From CBFDCQ01 sp965603355 (lineage in GTDB: Bacteria > Hydrogenedentota > CAZGCA01 > CBFDCQ01): a stretch of 64,000 bases of DNA. The notes under the pieces are model-generated. The model was not told where the DNA came from and searched no databases. It worked only from the letters and a program-made list of their open reading frames with translations. The position numbers and the translations under genes were made by a program. Of this stretch, positions 22,753 to 30,903 are shown one piece after another; positions within the stretch are counted from its first letter, which is position 1; each line of letters opens with the position of its first letter. The stretch spans positions 24,003-88,002 of the forward strand of contig CBFDCQ010000005.1 of NCBI GenBank assembly GCA_965603355.1, in the 5' to 3' direction.

Positions 22753-23660
22753 CGTTCACTCCTGCTCAGGTAGTCAAAGGATGCAAGTGTGGCTTTCACG
22801 CCCTCGCTGCAGGCCACGATGATCTGTTTGCCATAGACGTCAGTGACATCGCCGGCAGCGAAGATTCCCGGGACGTTTGTCTCGCATCGACAGTTGACGA
22901 TTATCTCGTCCATCTCGTTCTTATCCAAACCTTTAACGAAATCCGAGACCGGCACGTACCCGATCTCAACGAATACGCCCTTCACCGGGATCTCCTCCGT
23001 CTTACCCGATTTTGAGACGGTAATTCCCTCAACAAACTTCTCTCCGTATACCTTCTCCACCTTTGTGCTGGTATGAATTGAAACCTTGCCGCTCTTCTCG
23101 GCCTGTTCCACCATTATGGGATCAGCGCGCAGTTCGGGGTCGATCTCGATGAGGTGCACCTTGCTGGCGATCCGCACCGCCTGAAGCACCGCATCCAACC
23201 CGGAGTTCCCGCCGCCGATCACTGCAACATCAACGTCAGCGAACAGCGGAGCGTCACACGTGGCACAGTACGTGACACCTCTATGCTTGAACTCCTCCTC
23301 GCCCTCCGCGCCCAGCTGACGCGAGATTCTCCCCGAAGCAATTATCGCTGTTCTCGCCTGATACCTGCCCTGATCAGTTTCTATCTCGACAACGGCCCCT
23401 CTCTTCTCGACAAGCGTTACAGCCTCATCCTCCTTGATGTCTACATCGAACTGCTCCATGTGTTCCTTGAACTTCTCGACGAGTTCCGGCCCGGTTATGA
23501 ACTTATAACCGGTGTAGTTCTCGATATCGGCGCTTATCGCCGCCTGTCCCCCGATATTCTTGGTGATAACGAGGAAATCCATCCTTTTCCGGGCGGCATA
23601 GACGCTGGCGGTTATACCTGCAGGTCCGGATCCTATGATGATCAGGTCGCGTACCGTCAT
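22749..23660 (-). CDS. Thioredoxin reductase-like flavoprotein, AhpF type
   Basis: A 303-residue FAD/NAD(P)H disulfide reductase. IIIGSGPAGITASVYAARK binds FAD; CATCDAP is the redox disulfide; AAGDVTDVY is the second FAD motif. The pyridine nucleotide site reads GGGNSGLDA followed by LIEIDPELRADP rather than the HRRxxxR of NADPH-dependent TrxB, resembling the C-terminal part of AhpF, so NADH is the likelier donor. Start 23660 overlaps the glutaredoxin stop, and its own stop overlaps ArsC: a three-gene translationally coupled relay. Confidence 0.93.
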   Translation of the reverse strand: MTVRDLIIIGSGPAGITASVYAARKRMDFLVITKNIGGQAAISADIENYTGYKFITGPELVEKFKEHMEQFDVDIKEDEAVTLVEKRGAVVEIETDQGRYQARTAIIASGRISRQLGAEGEEEFKHRGVTYCATCDAPLFADVDVAVIGGGNSGLDAVLQAVRIASKVHLIEIDPELRADPIMVEQAEKSGKVSIHTSTKVEKVYGEKFVEGITVSKSGKTEEIPVKGVFVEIGYVPVSDFVKGLDKNEMDEIIVNCRCETNVPGIFAAGDVTDVYGKQIIVACSEGVKATLASFDYLSRSER

Positions 23661-23893
23661 AGACCCAGCTCCTTGGACAGAGCTTTCTTATCAAACCCGA
23701 TGATTATCTGCCCATCAACGTCAATGGCCGGAACGCTCATCTGTCCTGTCTTCTCCATCATCTCCTGAGCTGCGGCCGTATCCTGCGACACGTCGACCTC
23801 CTCGAACGCGATGTTGTTATCCTTGAGGAAGGACTTTGCCATACTGCAGTACGGACACGTAGATGTTGAGTAAACCTTGACACTCTTGGCCAT
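23657..23893 (-). CDS. Glutaredoxin-like protein
   Basis: A 78-residue glutaredoxin/NrdH-like protein: KVYSTSTCPYCSMAKSFL with a CPYC active site, and the cis-Pro loop MSVPAIDVDG. The start at 23893 follows AAAGGAGG; the open frame further upstream overlaps the rubrerythrin gene and is not used. Its last codons overlap the start of the AhpF-like reductase, which probably reduces it directly, as the N-terminal domain of AhpF is reduced in the fused enzyme. Likely targets are the Tpx and ArsC encoded in the same cluster. Confidence 0.93.
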   Translation of the reverse strand: MAKSVKVYSTSTCPYCSMAKSFLKDNNIAFEEVDVSQDTAAAQEMMEKTGQMSVPAIDVDGQIIIGFDKKALSKELGL

Positions 23894-23945
23894 GATAGTG
23901 CCTCCTTTCCAACATTCATCCTTAGGACGAGGAATGTCCCGTCCC

Positions 23946-24437
23946 TCAGTGTTCCTCAAATTGCTCCTTATTTGCCGAACAGATCGGGCACTCGTCCGGC
24001 AGCGCGCCGTCGGACACGTACCCGCACACCTTACAGACGAAATACGTAGTCTCACGCTCCTCCATCAAGTGGCCCATGGCTTCCTTGTAGAGTTTCGCGT
24101 GGGTCTCCTCGACGTCGCGAGCCTGGCTGAAGGCCATGACGGCCTGATCGTTCCGTTCCTCGCCGGCAACCTTGATGAACTTGTCGTAGGCCACCTCGGC
24201 AACCTTAGTCTCCGACTCAAAGCTTGCTGCGAGATTCTCCTCCGTGCTCCTGCCCTCCTTAAGCATCTGCAGGGAACGCGTGCCGTGGATCTCTTCCGAC
24301 CGCGCAATCACTCGAAAGAGCTTACCGACCTGAGGGTACCCCTCCTCGTCGGCTTTCGCCGCGAACAACTTCAGGCGCAATGCGGCCTTTGCCTCGCCGA
24401 CATACGCTTCGTACAACGCGTCCTCGACTTTATCCAT
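23946..24437 (-). CDS. Rubrerythrin
   Basis: A 163-residue rubrerythrin: diiron four-helix domain followed by a rubredoxin-type FeCys4 domain (FVCKVCGYVSDG and DECPICSANKEQF). Helix motifs include AYVGEAKAALRLKLFAAKAD, RSEEIHG, FESETKVAEVAYDKFI and VEETHAKLY. Rubrerythrins reduce hydrogen peroxide with electrons from rubredoxin. Start 24437 with AAGGGAG ahead. It lies between the 2-oxoacid oxidoreductase genes and the glutaredoxin gene. Confidence 0.96.
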   Translation of the reverse strand: MDKVEDALYEAYVGEAKAALRLKLFAAKADEEGYPQVGKLFRVIARSEEIHGTRSLQMLKEGRSTEENLAASFESETKVAEVAYDKFIKVAGEERNDQAVMAFSQARDVEETHAKLYKEAMGHLMEERETTYFVCKVCGYVSDGALPDECPICSANKEQFEEH

Positions 24438-24483
24438 CGGCAGCTCCCTTTGGGAAGATGCGTTTCAAGAGCACCGCTGCGAA

Positions 24484-25326
24484 TCAGCTATATCGGTCCA
24501 CAACTCTCTTGAGCGCGTTCCGGTCTACCCCGCGCCCCACGAGCACTCCTCGCCCCAGGCGTTCCCCCAAGGCGGGGCGCTCATCCCTGTAGATGACGCC
24601 GACCGGAATCCGGTCACCCCATTCGTGGGCAGTTCTGACGGCCGACTCCCAATCGGTCGGGTCGTACGTCTCCGGCAACTCGTAACACCGCTCCTTGTAC
24701 CACGCGAAGGTGTTGATCTTGTTGAAGGACACGCACGGTTGCAGAACGTCAACGAGCGAGAAACCGCGATGCGCGATCGCCTGTTTAATAAGGTCCGACA
24801 GGTGATCGACAAACCCCGAGAAACCGCGCGCTACGAAACCGGCGTGCATGGCTACCGCTACAGCGACCGGATTGAACGGAACCGACATCGACCCGTCCGG
24901 CTGCGCTTTCGTTACAAACCCTTCTACCGACGTCGGGCTTGCCTGACCCTTGGTCAAACCGTACACCTGGTTGTTATGCACCAGCAGCGTCACATCGGGG
25001 TTGCGCCTGACAGCCGCCAGAAAATGGTTTCCGCCTTCTCCGTAGTTACATCCGTCGCCGCTCTCCACGACGACCGTGAGCTCAGGGTTAGCGAGTTTGG
25101 CGCCGGTCGCAACCGGCAGCGACCTGCCGTGCAACCCGTCGAACAGGTTCGCGTTCAGGTAGTGCGGCGCTTTGGCCGCCTGTCCGATGCCGGACACGAA
25201 CAGCACCTGGTGCGGTTCAAGTTCGCTGGCTACGAGTGCTTGCTTCACGGCCTTCAGGAGCGGGAAATTCCCGCACCCCGGGCACCACGCAGTCTCATAC
25301 GTTCCATAATCCTCGACGGAAACCAT
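24484..25326 (-). CDS. 2-oxoacid:ferredoxin oxidoreductase, beta subunit
   Basis: A 280-residue TPP-binding beta subunit. TAWCPGCGNFPLL is the KorB/PorB N-terminal signature; ESGDGCNYGEGGNH and NNQVYGLTKGQASPTS form the thiamine diphosphate and Mg site; PCVSFNKINTFAWYKERCYELP is typical of the OforB/KorB branch. Start 25326 is preceded by AGGAGG. With the alpha-gamma subunit it makes acyl-CoA and reduced ferredoxin from a 2-oxoacid; the exact substrate (2-oxoglutarate, pyruvate or branched) cannot be told. In this cluster it is the likeliest source of low-potential electrons. Confidence 0.94.
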   Translation of the reverse strand: MVSVEDYGTYETAWCPGCGNFPLLKAVKQALVASELEPHQVLFVSGIGQAAKAPHYLNANLFDGLHGRSLPVATGAKLANPELTVVVESGDGCNYGEGGNHFLAAVRRNPDVTLLVHNNQVYGLTKGQASPTSVEGFVTKAQPDGSMSVPFNPVAVAVAMHAGFVARGFSGFVDHLSDLIKQAIAHRGFSLVDVLQPCVSFNKINTFAWYKERCYELPETYDPTDWESAVRTAHEWGDRIPVGVIYRDERPALGERLGRGVLVGRGVDRNALKRVVDRYS

Positions 25327-25348
25327 GCATCCTCCTAACGAGCCCCGG

Positions 25349-27031
25349 TCACCGCCCGAGCTCACGCAGAATGAACTCCGGCGGCAGCGGCAGCCCATCG
25401 TACCTTAGCACCCGCTTCTCGATCTCAAAACCTGTCTCGCGACGAATCAACCGCGCCAGTTGACCGGTCGCGTTCCCTTCCACACAAACCACTTCGCGCG
25501 CCGCCTGCAAACGCGCCATGAACTGCTCCGGCGCCAGCGGCCAGACCTGCGAGAAATGCAGCGTCCCGACGCTCTCCCCATCGGATCTAAGCAGGCACGC
25601 CGCCTCTGAAACCGCTCCTTTGCTCGATCCCCATGAGACCAGCAGGAGGTCGGGTTTCTCGTCTCCACCGATATCAGGGGCGATCACTTCCGATCTAATC
25701 CCATCACCTTTTCTCAGCCGCTTCTCCATCATCACGTTGCGCACGGACAGGTCCTCGGTGAGGTGGCCGTCCTCGGTATGTTCATCACTATCCGCGACGA
25801 CCAAGTTTTCGGTCAGACCGGGCAGCAGCCTGGGTGAAACGCCACTATCCGTAACGGCGTACCTGCGGTACGGTTGAGGCAGTGCCTCAGCATCGGTGTC
25901 GAGGCTAACCTGCGGCAACGATTCCACATCGAACGGCTTCACCGCACGATAAGAGTCCGCTAGGAACTGGTCCGTCAAGACAAACATAGGCCCTTGGTAC
26001 CGTTCCGCCAGCTCGAACGCCTTGCGCGTCAGGTGGAAACACTCCTCGACGGTGCCCGGTGCCAGGATAGCTCGTGGAAACTCGCCGTGCCCTCCATACA
26101 GGATGAGCTCCAGGTCGCCCTGTTCCGTGCGCGTCGGTAGGCCGGTTGCCGGCCCCGGCCGCTGCGCCACTGCGATGACGACAGGGGTCTCGGTCATCGC
26201 CGCAAGGCTCACCCCTTCGGTCATCAGGGCAAACCCGCCGCCCGATGTGGCCACCATACTCGGTGCGCCGGCGAACGACGCGCCGATCGCCATATTGATC
26301 GCGGCAATCTCGTCCTCCGCCTGTTCGACGACCAATCCCATGCTTTTCGCATGTGCCGTTAGATTAAGCACTATGGAAGTAGCCGGGGTCATCGGGTAGA
26401 ACGAGCAGAGCTTCAACCCGGCCGAGAGCGCTCCGAGGGCGATGGCCTCGTTACCGTTTATCGTCAGCCGGTGCGGCGGATCGGAAACGCCCGGCAGTTT
26501 TGGAACACATGACGGCCGACCGGAACACCATCCAAATGATTCCGCCAACACCGCTCGGTTCTTCTCGACGACCTTCGCGGCTTTCTTTCCGAAAAAGTCG
26601 TTCATGGTACTGACAATCAAGGCCTCATCGAGTCCAACCAGCGAGCCGACAACACCCAGCGCTGCGACGTTTGAGAACTTGCCCGCACCAAACTGTTTGT
26701 ACGGAACTTTGAGCAACGCGTCATCCGCGATGCCAAACGCCTCGTCAACGACCATGAGGCCCTGATCTGACATCTCCCGGCGATGCAGCTCGACCGTCTG
26801 CTCATTGAGCGCAACAAGCAGATCAACAGGCTCCTGCGGTGCGACAATCTCGTCGGCGCTCACGCGGATAGCGAACGTGTTGTGTCCGCCACGGATGCGC
26901 GAATGATAACTCTGTGTCACCACGATATGGTAGCCGCTGCGCACCAGGGTCTTGGCGAGTACCTGTCCAATGGTCACCAATCCCTGGCCGGCTTCACCGC
27001 CTATTAGTATGTTCAAGACGCAATTCCCCAT
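25349..27031 (-). CDS. 2-oxoacid:ferredoxin oxidoreductase, fused gamma-alpha subunit
   Basis: A 560-residue KorA-type subunit. Residues 1-180 are the gamma domain (NILIGGEAGQGLVTIGQVLAK; SYHSRIRGGHN), the rest the alpha domain (INGNEAIALGALSAGLK, FYPMTPATSI, VVEQAEDEIAAINMAIGAS, SGGGFALMTEG, TGLPTRTEQGDL). The C-terminal part binds the partner and CoA. No ferredoxin domain is fused, so electrons leave through the beta subunit cluster to a separate ferredoxin, perhaps the one at 18334. It ends 22 bases before korB. Its position amid ferritin-like genes is unusual for a central-metabolism enzyme. Confidence 0.94.
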   Translation of the reverse strand: MGNCVLNILIGGEAGQGLVTIGQVLAKTLVRSGYHIVVTQSYHSRIRGGHNTFAIRVSADEIVAPQEPVDLLVALNEQTVELHRREMSDQGLMVVDEAFGIADDALLKVPYKQFGAGKFSNVAALGVVGSLVGLDEALIVSTMNDFFGKKAAKVVEKNRAVLAESFGWCSGRPSCVPKLPGVSDPPHRLTINGNEAIALGALSAGLKLCSFYPMTPATSIVLNLTAHAKSMGLVVEQAEDEIAAINMAIGASFAGAPSMVATSGGGFALMTEGVSLAAMTETPVVIAVAQRPGPATGLPTRTEQGDLELILYGGHGEFPRAILAPGTVEECFHLTRKAFELAERYQGPMFVLTDQFLADSYRAVKPFDVESLPQVSLDTDAEALPQPYRRYAVTDSGVSPRLLPGLTENLVVADSDEHTEDGHLTEDLSVRNVMMEKRLRKGDGIRSEVIAPDIGGDEKPDLLLVSWGSSKGAVSEAACLLRSDGESVGTLHFSQVWPLAPEQFMARLQAAREVVCVEGNATGQLARLIRRETGFEIEKRVLRYDGLPLPPEFILRELGR

Positions 27032-27109
27032 AGGTTCTGCCCACTAAGAAGCGCAATATGCCCCCATGCTATCAAGGTAATTCGCAGCGGAGGGCACTGG
27101 CTGGCGACA

Positions 27110-27619
27110 TTATCCCCCATCGAAGTGCCAGCCCTCCTCCACCATAAACCAGTCACCTGTGCTTTCAAGGTACTGTATCGTGTTTTCAAGAATCTCTCTG
27201 TGGAAGCTCTCCTGATCCGCAAGCGCGTTGCAGAGCTTGCACAGTTCATCGCTGTCGGTCTCATCCGCCCATTTGAGGTACGCGGCGCGCGATTTCTCCT
27301 CCATCTTAATGGCAGTGTTGATCGCCTCAACATCGTCCTCGGATGACGCAGCGGCATCCCGGAGTGCTTCCGACACGTCGGCGAATATGCCGCGCAGCCG
27401 CTCATAAGTCTTCTTCTTCGTCGCTGTAGCGACCTCCGCGTCCGGCGACAGCATCTTCTCTATCCACTCGACGTGTATCAGCTCGTCATCCGCCAGCGAC
27501 TCAAACATCTGCCGCGCGAGGTCGCTGGAAGCCTTTCCAGCAACACCCAAATAGAACTCGTGACCGTCGCGCTCGAGCTGGACAGCCGCCTCGATTATCT
27601 CCTGCTTTGTCGTTGCCAT
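27110..27619 (-). CDS. Ferritin-like diiron protein
   Basis: A 169-residue four-helix protein of the rubrerythrin/ferritin-like superfamily without rubredoxin domain. Candidate ligands: Glu in QLERDGHEFYLG, DDELIHVEWIE (ExxH), IKMEEKSRAAYLKW and ADQESFHREI (ExxH). The C terminus ends in an aromatic segment (GDWFMVEEGWHFDGG) also found in stand-alone rubrerythrin-like proteins. Start 27619 with GCGAGGAT upstream. Likely an oxygen- or peroxide-reactive diiron protein or an iron carrier; no activity can be assigned. Confidence 0.88.
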   Translation of the reverse strand: MATTKQEIIEAAVQLERDGHEFYLGVAGKASSDLARQMFESLADDELIHVEWIEKMLSPDAEVATATKKKTYERLRGIFADVSEALRDAAASSEDDVEAINTAIKMEEKSRAAYLKWADETDSDELCKLCNALADQESFHREILENTIQYLESTGDWFMVEEGWHFDGG

Positions 27620-27661
27620 ATCCTCGCTCTCCCATAGAACCCTTATCGAAATCCGCCCGGA

Positions 27662-28114
27662 TCAGTCCTCAGCCAGGACGTACTCGTCGTACTCGATCTC
27701 AAACCTGAGCTTATGTTTGGCCTCCTCCTGGGCCAGGCCCAGAAGCATCGCGCGCACGTTCTCGTCATCGGACGCCTCCGCAAGCTCCGTGTACATCCTG
27801 AAGGCCGCCTTCTCCTCTTTCATGGCGAGAGTGAGCGCCTGCGCGTAATCGCCGACGGCGCTCGGTTCGACATCCTCCAAATACTCGGCGATCTTCAGGT
27901 TCATAACCTTCTCTTCGGCTGGCAGCAGGAGCTTACCTTCCTTGATCTGGAGCAGTTTCTCCCTGTGACCGACCTCCTCGCGCGCGAAATCCTTGAAAAG
28001 CTTGCGCATGTACAATTTGTCCACCTTACCCGCGAGATCAGTGTACATCCCGGCGGCTTCTTCCTCTTTCCGAATCGCGAAATCCAGTATCTCACCAAGA
28101 GAATTGAACGTCAT
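27662..28114 (-). CDS. Ferritin-like diiron protein
   Basis: A 150-residue four-helix protein. Ligand-type motifs: FAIRKEEEAAGMYTDL (helix 1), FAREEVGHREKL (ExxH-like), LAMKEEKAAFRMYTEL (helix 3) and LAQEEAKHKLRFE (ExxH-like). Helices 1/2 and 3/4 resemble each other, reflecting the internal duplication of the ferritin-like fold. No rubredoxin domain. The ribosome site GGAGGGG precedes ATG 28114. It lies between the desulfoferrodoxin gene and another ferritin-like gene. Confidence 0.88.
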   Translation of the reverse strand: MTFNSLGEILDFAIRKEEEAAGMYTDLAGKVDKLYMRKLFKDFAREEVGHREKLLQIKEGKLLLPAEEKVMNLKIAEYLEDVEPSAVGDYAQALTLAMKEEKAAFRMYTELAEASDDENVRAMLLGLAQEEAKHKLRFEIEYDEYVLAED

Positions 28115-28174
28115 AGTCCCCTCCTGCGGGTAACATATTACCGCTTACGAACGCCCTCACCGTTGCTGACTATG

Positions 28175-28549
28175 TTATGCCTTCCACAGCCCGTGCAGAT
28201 TACAGTATGCGCGCACGGTAAGCTCCGCCGCCTGGATATCGAACTCCGCCTCCGGCGCATCGCCCGGATTCAGGAAATGCCGGTACGCTTCTCCGTCAGC
28301 TACCACCTCTATCCACTCGATATAATGCTCCTCCTCCATCGGGTGGGGCACGCTGCCGACGCTGACCTTGACACCTGTCGCGGTCTTCTGAACTACCGGT
28401 ACGTGTTTCTCCTTTGCAGCATCAACCGTGTTCTCCTCATAGAGCTTCATTGGTTGGCCGCAGCACACAAGTCCGCCTTTGCCTCCGTGCAGCACCTCAA
28501 CAATGTTCCCACAGACCTCGCACTTGTAGATTTCCAGTTTCTTAGGCAT
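28175..28549 (-). CDS. dfx: Desulfoferrodoxin (two-iron superoxide reductase)
   Basis: A 124-residue class I superoxide reductase. Centre I: YKCEVCGNIVEV and LVCCGQPM form the desulforedoxin FeCys4 site. Centre II: EKHVPVV, VPHPMEEEHYIEWIE and YCNLHGLW provide Glu, Lys, four His and the Cys of the catalytic Fe(His)4Cys site. It reduces superoxide to hydrogen peroxide, which rubrerythrins and Tpx then remove. Start 28549 follows GGAGGGAAGA. No signal peptide, so it is cytoplasmic, unlike the second superoxide reductase at 20620. Confidence 0.97.
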   Translation of the reverse strand: MPKKLEIYKCEVCGNIVEVLHGGKGGLVCCGQPMKLYEENTVDAAKEKHVPVVQKTATGVKVSVGSVPHPMEEEHYIEWIEVVADGEAYRHFLNPGDAPEAEFDIQAAELTVRAYCNLHGLWKA

Positions 28550-28618
28550 TCTTCCCTCCTTTCGTGATAGCCCGCGCTTCAAATCACGCTTGCAATAACC
28601 GAGCCCCTGCCGAGCCAG

Positions 28619-28927
28619 CTATGAAAGTCCCAGCTTCTGCATCTGCTCTTCAACCTCATTCGCGCCTTCCTCGTAGAATTGCTGCTCATCCGGCGCAAGG
28701 TGCTTAAGAAGCCGCAAGAACTCGCCCGCGTGCACTCGTTCCTCGTCCGCAATATCCACCAGCACCTCCTGCGCCAGCTTATCGTCTATCGACTCGGCCA
28801 GCTGCATGTACAATTGCACTGCCTCGTACTCCGCAGCGACCATGAACCTAATCGCTCTTACAAGCTCCGGCTCCGTAAGCTTACGGTCCGCAGCCATGCC
28901 TGAAAACGCAGTTCCAAAGTCCGGCAT
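28619..28927 (-). CDS. Half-size ferritin-like protein
   Basis: A 102-residue protein with a single helix pair: IRFMVAAEYEAVQLYMQLAE and ADEERVHAGEFLRLL, one Glu and one ExxH set, so a diiron site must form between two subunits. The size and architecture resemble encapsulated ferritins (EncFtn) and a widespread family of small rubrerythrin-like proteins in anaerobes and archaea. No encapsulin gene or encapsulin-targeting C-terminal peptide is evident here (it ends EEQMQKLGLS). Start 28927 follows GGAGGGAAA. Probably ferroxidase or iron carrier. Confidence 0.87.
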   Translation of the reverse strand: MPDFGTAFSGMAADRKLTEPELVRAIRFMVAAEYEAVQLYMQLAESIDDKLAQEVLVDIADEERVHAGEFLRLLKHLAPDEQQFYEEGANEVEEQMQKLGLS

Positions 28928-28994
28928 GTTGTTTCCCTCCTCTGAGAGTTATCCCGAGGTCGCGGCAGATAGCCCTGTAGCTGACCCGCATCGC

Positions 28995-30803
28995 TTACTC
29001 ATCTTGTCCCGAGACGATTCTTTCGATAGCGGCCAGCACCTCGTCAGGTCCGACTGCGCCGCTCATACGCAATTCCTGACGCTCAAGCCCGTCAGCCCCG
29101 AAAAACATGAGCGTCGGTGGTCCTATGATCTCGTATCGTGATTGTAGCTCGCCGTTGCGATCAATATCAACCTTCAGAGCGTTCACCTGCGACAGCGCGG
29201 CCACGACTGCCGGCGCCGATAGCGTCTTCTTCTCCAACTTCTTACAGATGACGCACCATTCGGCATAGATTTCCACAACTGTCGGGCGACCGGAAGACAG
29301 GGCCTCTTCCACTCTGGACGAATCGGCAAGCTCGAACGGCCCGGCTTCAACCGCGCGCACTTCCGCCGAAGACCCGGCAGGGCCCCTGCCGGTCAGCCCT
29401 CCTACGGAATCAATCAGCAACAGGGCTGCAAATATGAGGCCGCATATGCCGACCGTCCGTTTGAGGCGGTCTCCGAAACCACTGGTCTCGGATAGGGTGT
29501 CGAGTCCGCCCAAAAAGACGACCGCCGCCACGATGATTATACCGGAAATCAGCCCATATAAGGCGACGCCAATCACCGGCTGAAGGAAGTACACCGCCGC
29601 CCAGAGCATGGCGAACCCGAAAAACTTCTTGATCCACAGCGTCCACGGTCCCGCCTTAGGCAGAGCGCTGCCGGACAAGGTGCCGACGATGATCAGTATG
29701 ACACCCATTCCCCACGCCAGCGTGAACAGCAGCCAGAAGCCCAGCAGCCGGTTGCCGGTCGTCGCAATAAACGTCAACACTCCCGCTATCGGCGCTGCGA
29801 TGCACGGTGTCGCAATGATCCCTGCGACAAGACCCAGGATAAAGACATCCGCGACGCCCCTGCCCGAACGCTTGCCAGTGACTCGGCGCGTGATGAAGCC
29901 AGGCATCTGGACCGTTATCACGCCGAACATGCTCAGCGCCAGCAGCACGAAAACACACGCCACGGGCACAAGCACCCACGCGGTTTTCAGCCAACGCGAA
30001 AACGCTCCGCCCAGGGACGCGCTCAACACGCCGAGCACCGCGTAAACGGTTGCAAGCCCGAGCACGTAAACTAGGCTGCGTACCACAGCCGTGCCTACGC
30101 TTCCCTCGCCGGCTTTCTGTCCGCCGCCGACAATCGCCGCTGTTATCGGGATCATCGGGTAAACGCACGGACTCAGACTGATGAGCACGCCTATGCCGAA
30201 CGCAGCCAGCAGACGCAGCAGAAAATCTTTGGCGCTCATAGTCTTAGCCGGCTGAGGCGGTGCTGCAGATTGAGCCTCGCGTTGAACTACAACTGAAGCA
30301 GCAGGCGGCTCTTCCACACGCACCACATCAGCCGGCTGGATCACGGGTATGTCGAAAGACAAGGCCTCTTTCATAGGCCGAAAACAGATTGTATCAGTGC
30401 ATCCTTGATACTTCACCGCGCCGCGGACCCTTGCGGCGGTGCCGGCGGTGCCGGTGACAGTCAGAGGAAGGTTTATCGTCACCGCTTTCTCGTATACCTC
30501 GGTGAGAGTCTGTCCCGTCTCGTCCAGCGGGTCGGCGATTGTCCCGGCAGGAGGAAGTGCCGGCTGACCTGCTGTCACGCCTTCGAGCTCCTCCCAGGAG
30601 AAGGCCAGCTTGTCCTTGTAAAGATGAACTTTCTCGCCGAGCTTGAAGTCCACCTTGAGGCTGACCGTCTCTCCGGGACCGGCCGAGGTTGGCTCGATGG
30701 AGCCGGTCACAACGAAGTTCTGAGCCGGCGCAGGCGAAGCCCAGATCACCAGCCATACTATTGCGATGATCGATACAATCTTCTGCAATCTCGACAAGTT
30801 CAT
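28995..30803 (-). CDS. dsbD: Thiol:disulfide interchange protein DsbD
   Basis: A 602-residue membrane reductant conductor. Signal peptide; periplasmic immunoglobulin-like alpha domain with YQGCTDTICFRP (its two Cys); eight-helix central domain starting AKDFLLRLLAAFGIGVLISL, with Cys in SLSPCVYPMIP and IIATPCIAAPIA; C-terminal thioredoxin gamma domain with YAEWCVICKKLEKKT. It carries thioredoxin-derived electrons from the cytoplasm to periplasmic thiol proteins. It lies directly downstream of the TlpA-YHS Cys-rich protein, its probable client. Start 30803 with GAGGG upstream. Confidence 0.96.
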   Translation of the reverse strand: MNLSRLQKIVSIIAIVWLVIWASPAPAQNFVVTGSIEPTSAGPGETVSLKVDFKLGEKVHLYKDKLAFSWEELEGVTAGQPALPPAGTIADPLDETGQTLTEVYEKAVTINLPLTVTGTAGTAARVRGAVKYQGCTDTICFRPMKEALSFDIPVIQPADVVRVEEPPAASVVVQREAQSAAPPQPAKTMSAKDFLLRLLAAFGIGVLISLSPCVYPMIPITAAIVGGGQKAGEGSVGTAVVRSLVYVLGLATVYAVLGVLSASLGGAFSRWLKTAWVLVPVACVFVLLALSMFGVITVQMPGFITRRVTGKRSGRGVADVFILGLVAGIIATPCIAAPIAGVLTFIATTGNRLLGFWLLFTLAWGMGVILIIVGTLSGSALPKAGPWTLWIKKFFGFAMLWAAVYFLQPVIGVALYGLISGIIIVAAVVFLGGLDTLSETSGFGDRLKRTVGICGLIFAALLLIDSVGGLTGRGPAGSSAEVRAVEAGPFELADSSRVEEALSSGRPTVVEIYAEWCVICKKLEKKTLSAPAVVAALSQVNALKVDIDRNGELQSRYEIIGPPTLMFFGADGLERQELRMSGAVGPDEVLAAIERIVSGQDE

Positions 30804-30903
30804 GGCGTTCCCTCACAAATGCACACGAGCTTTCACGCTGCCCGAAGCCGAGACGGAGCCAAGGCCCAGACATCGCAGGCTCCGTCTCGACTGCTCACCT
30901 CGA

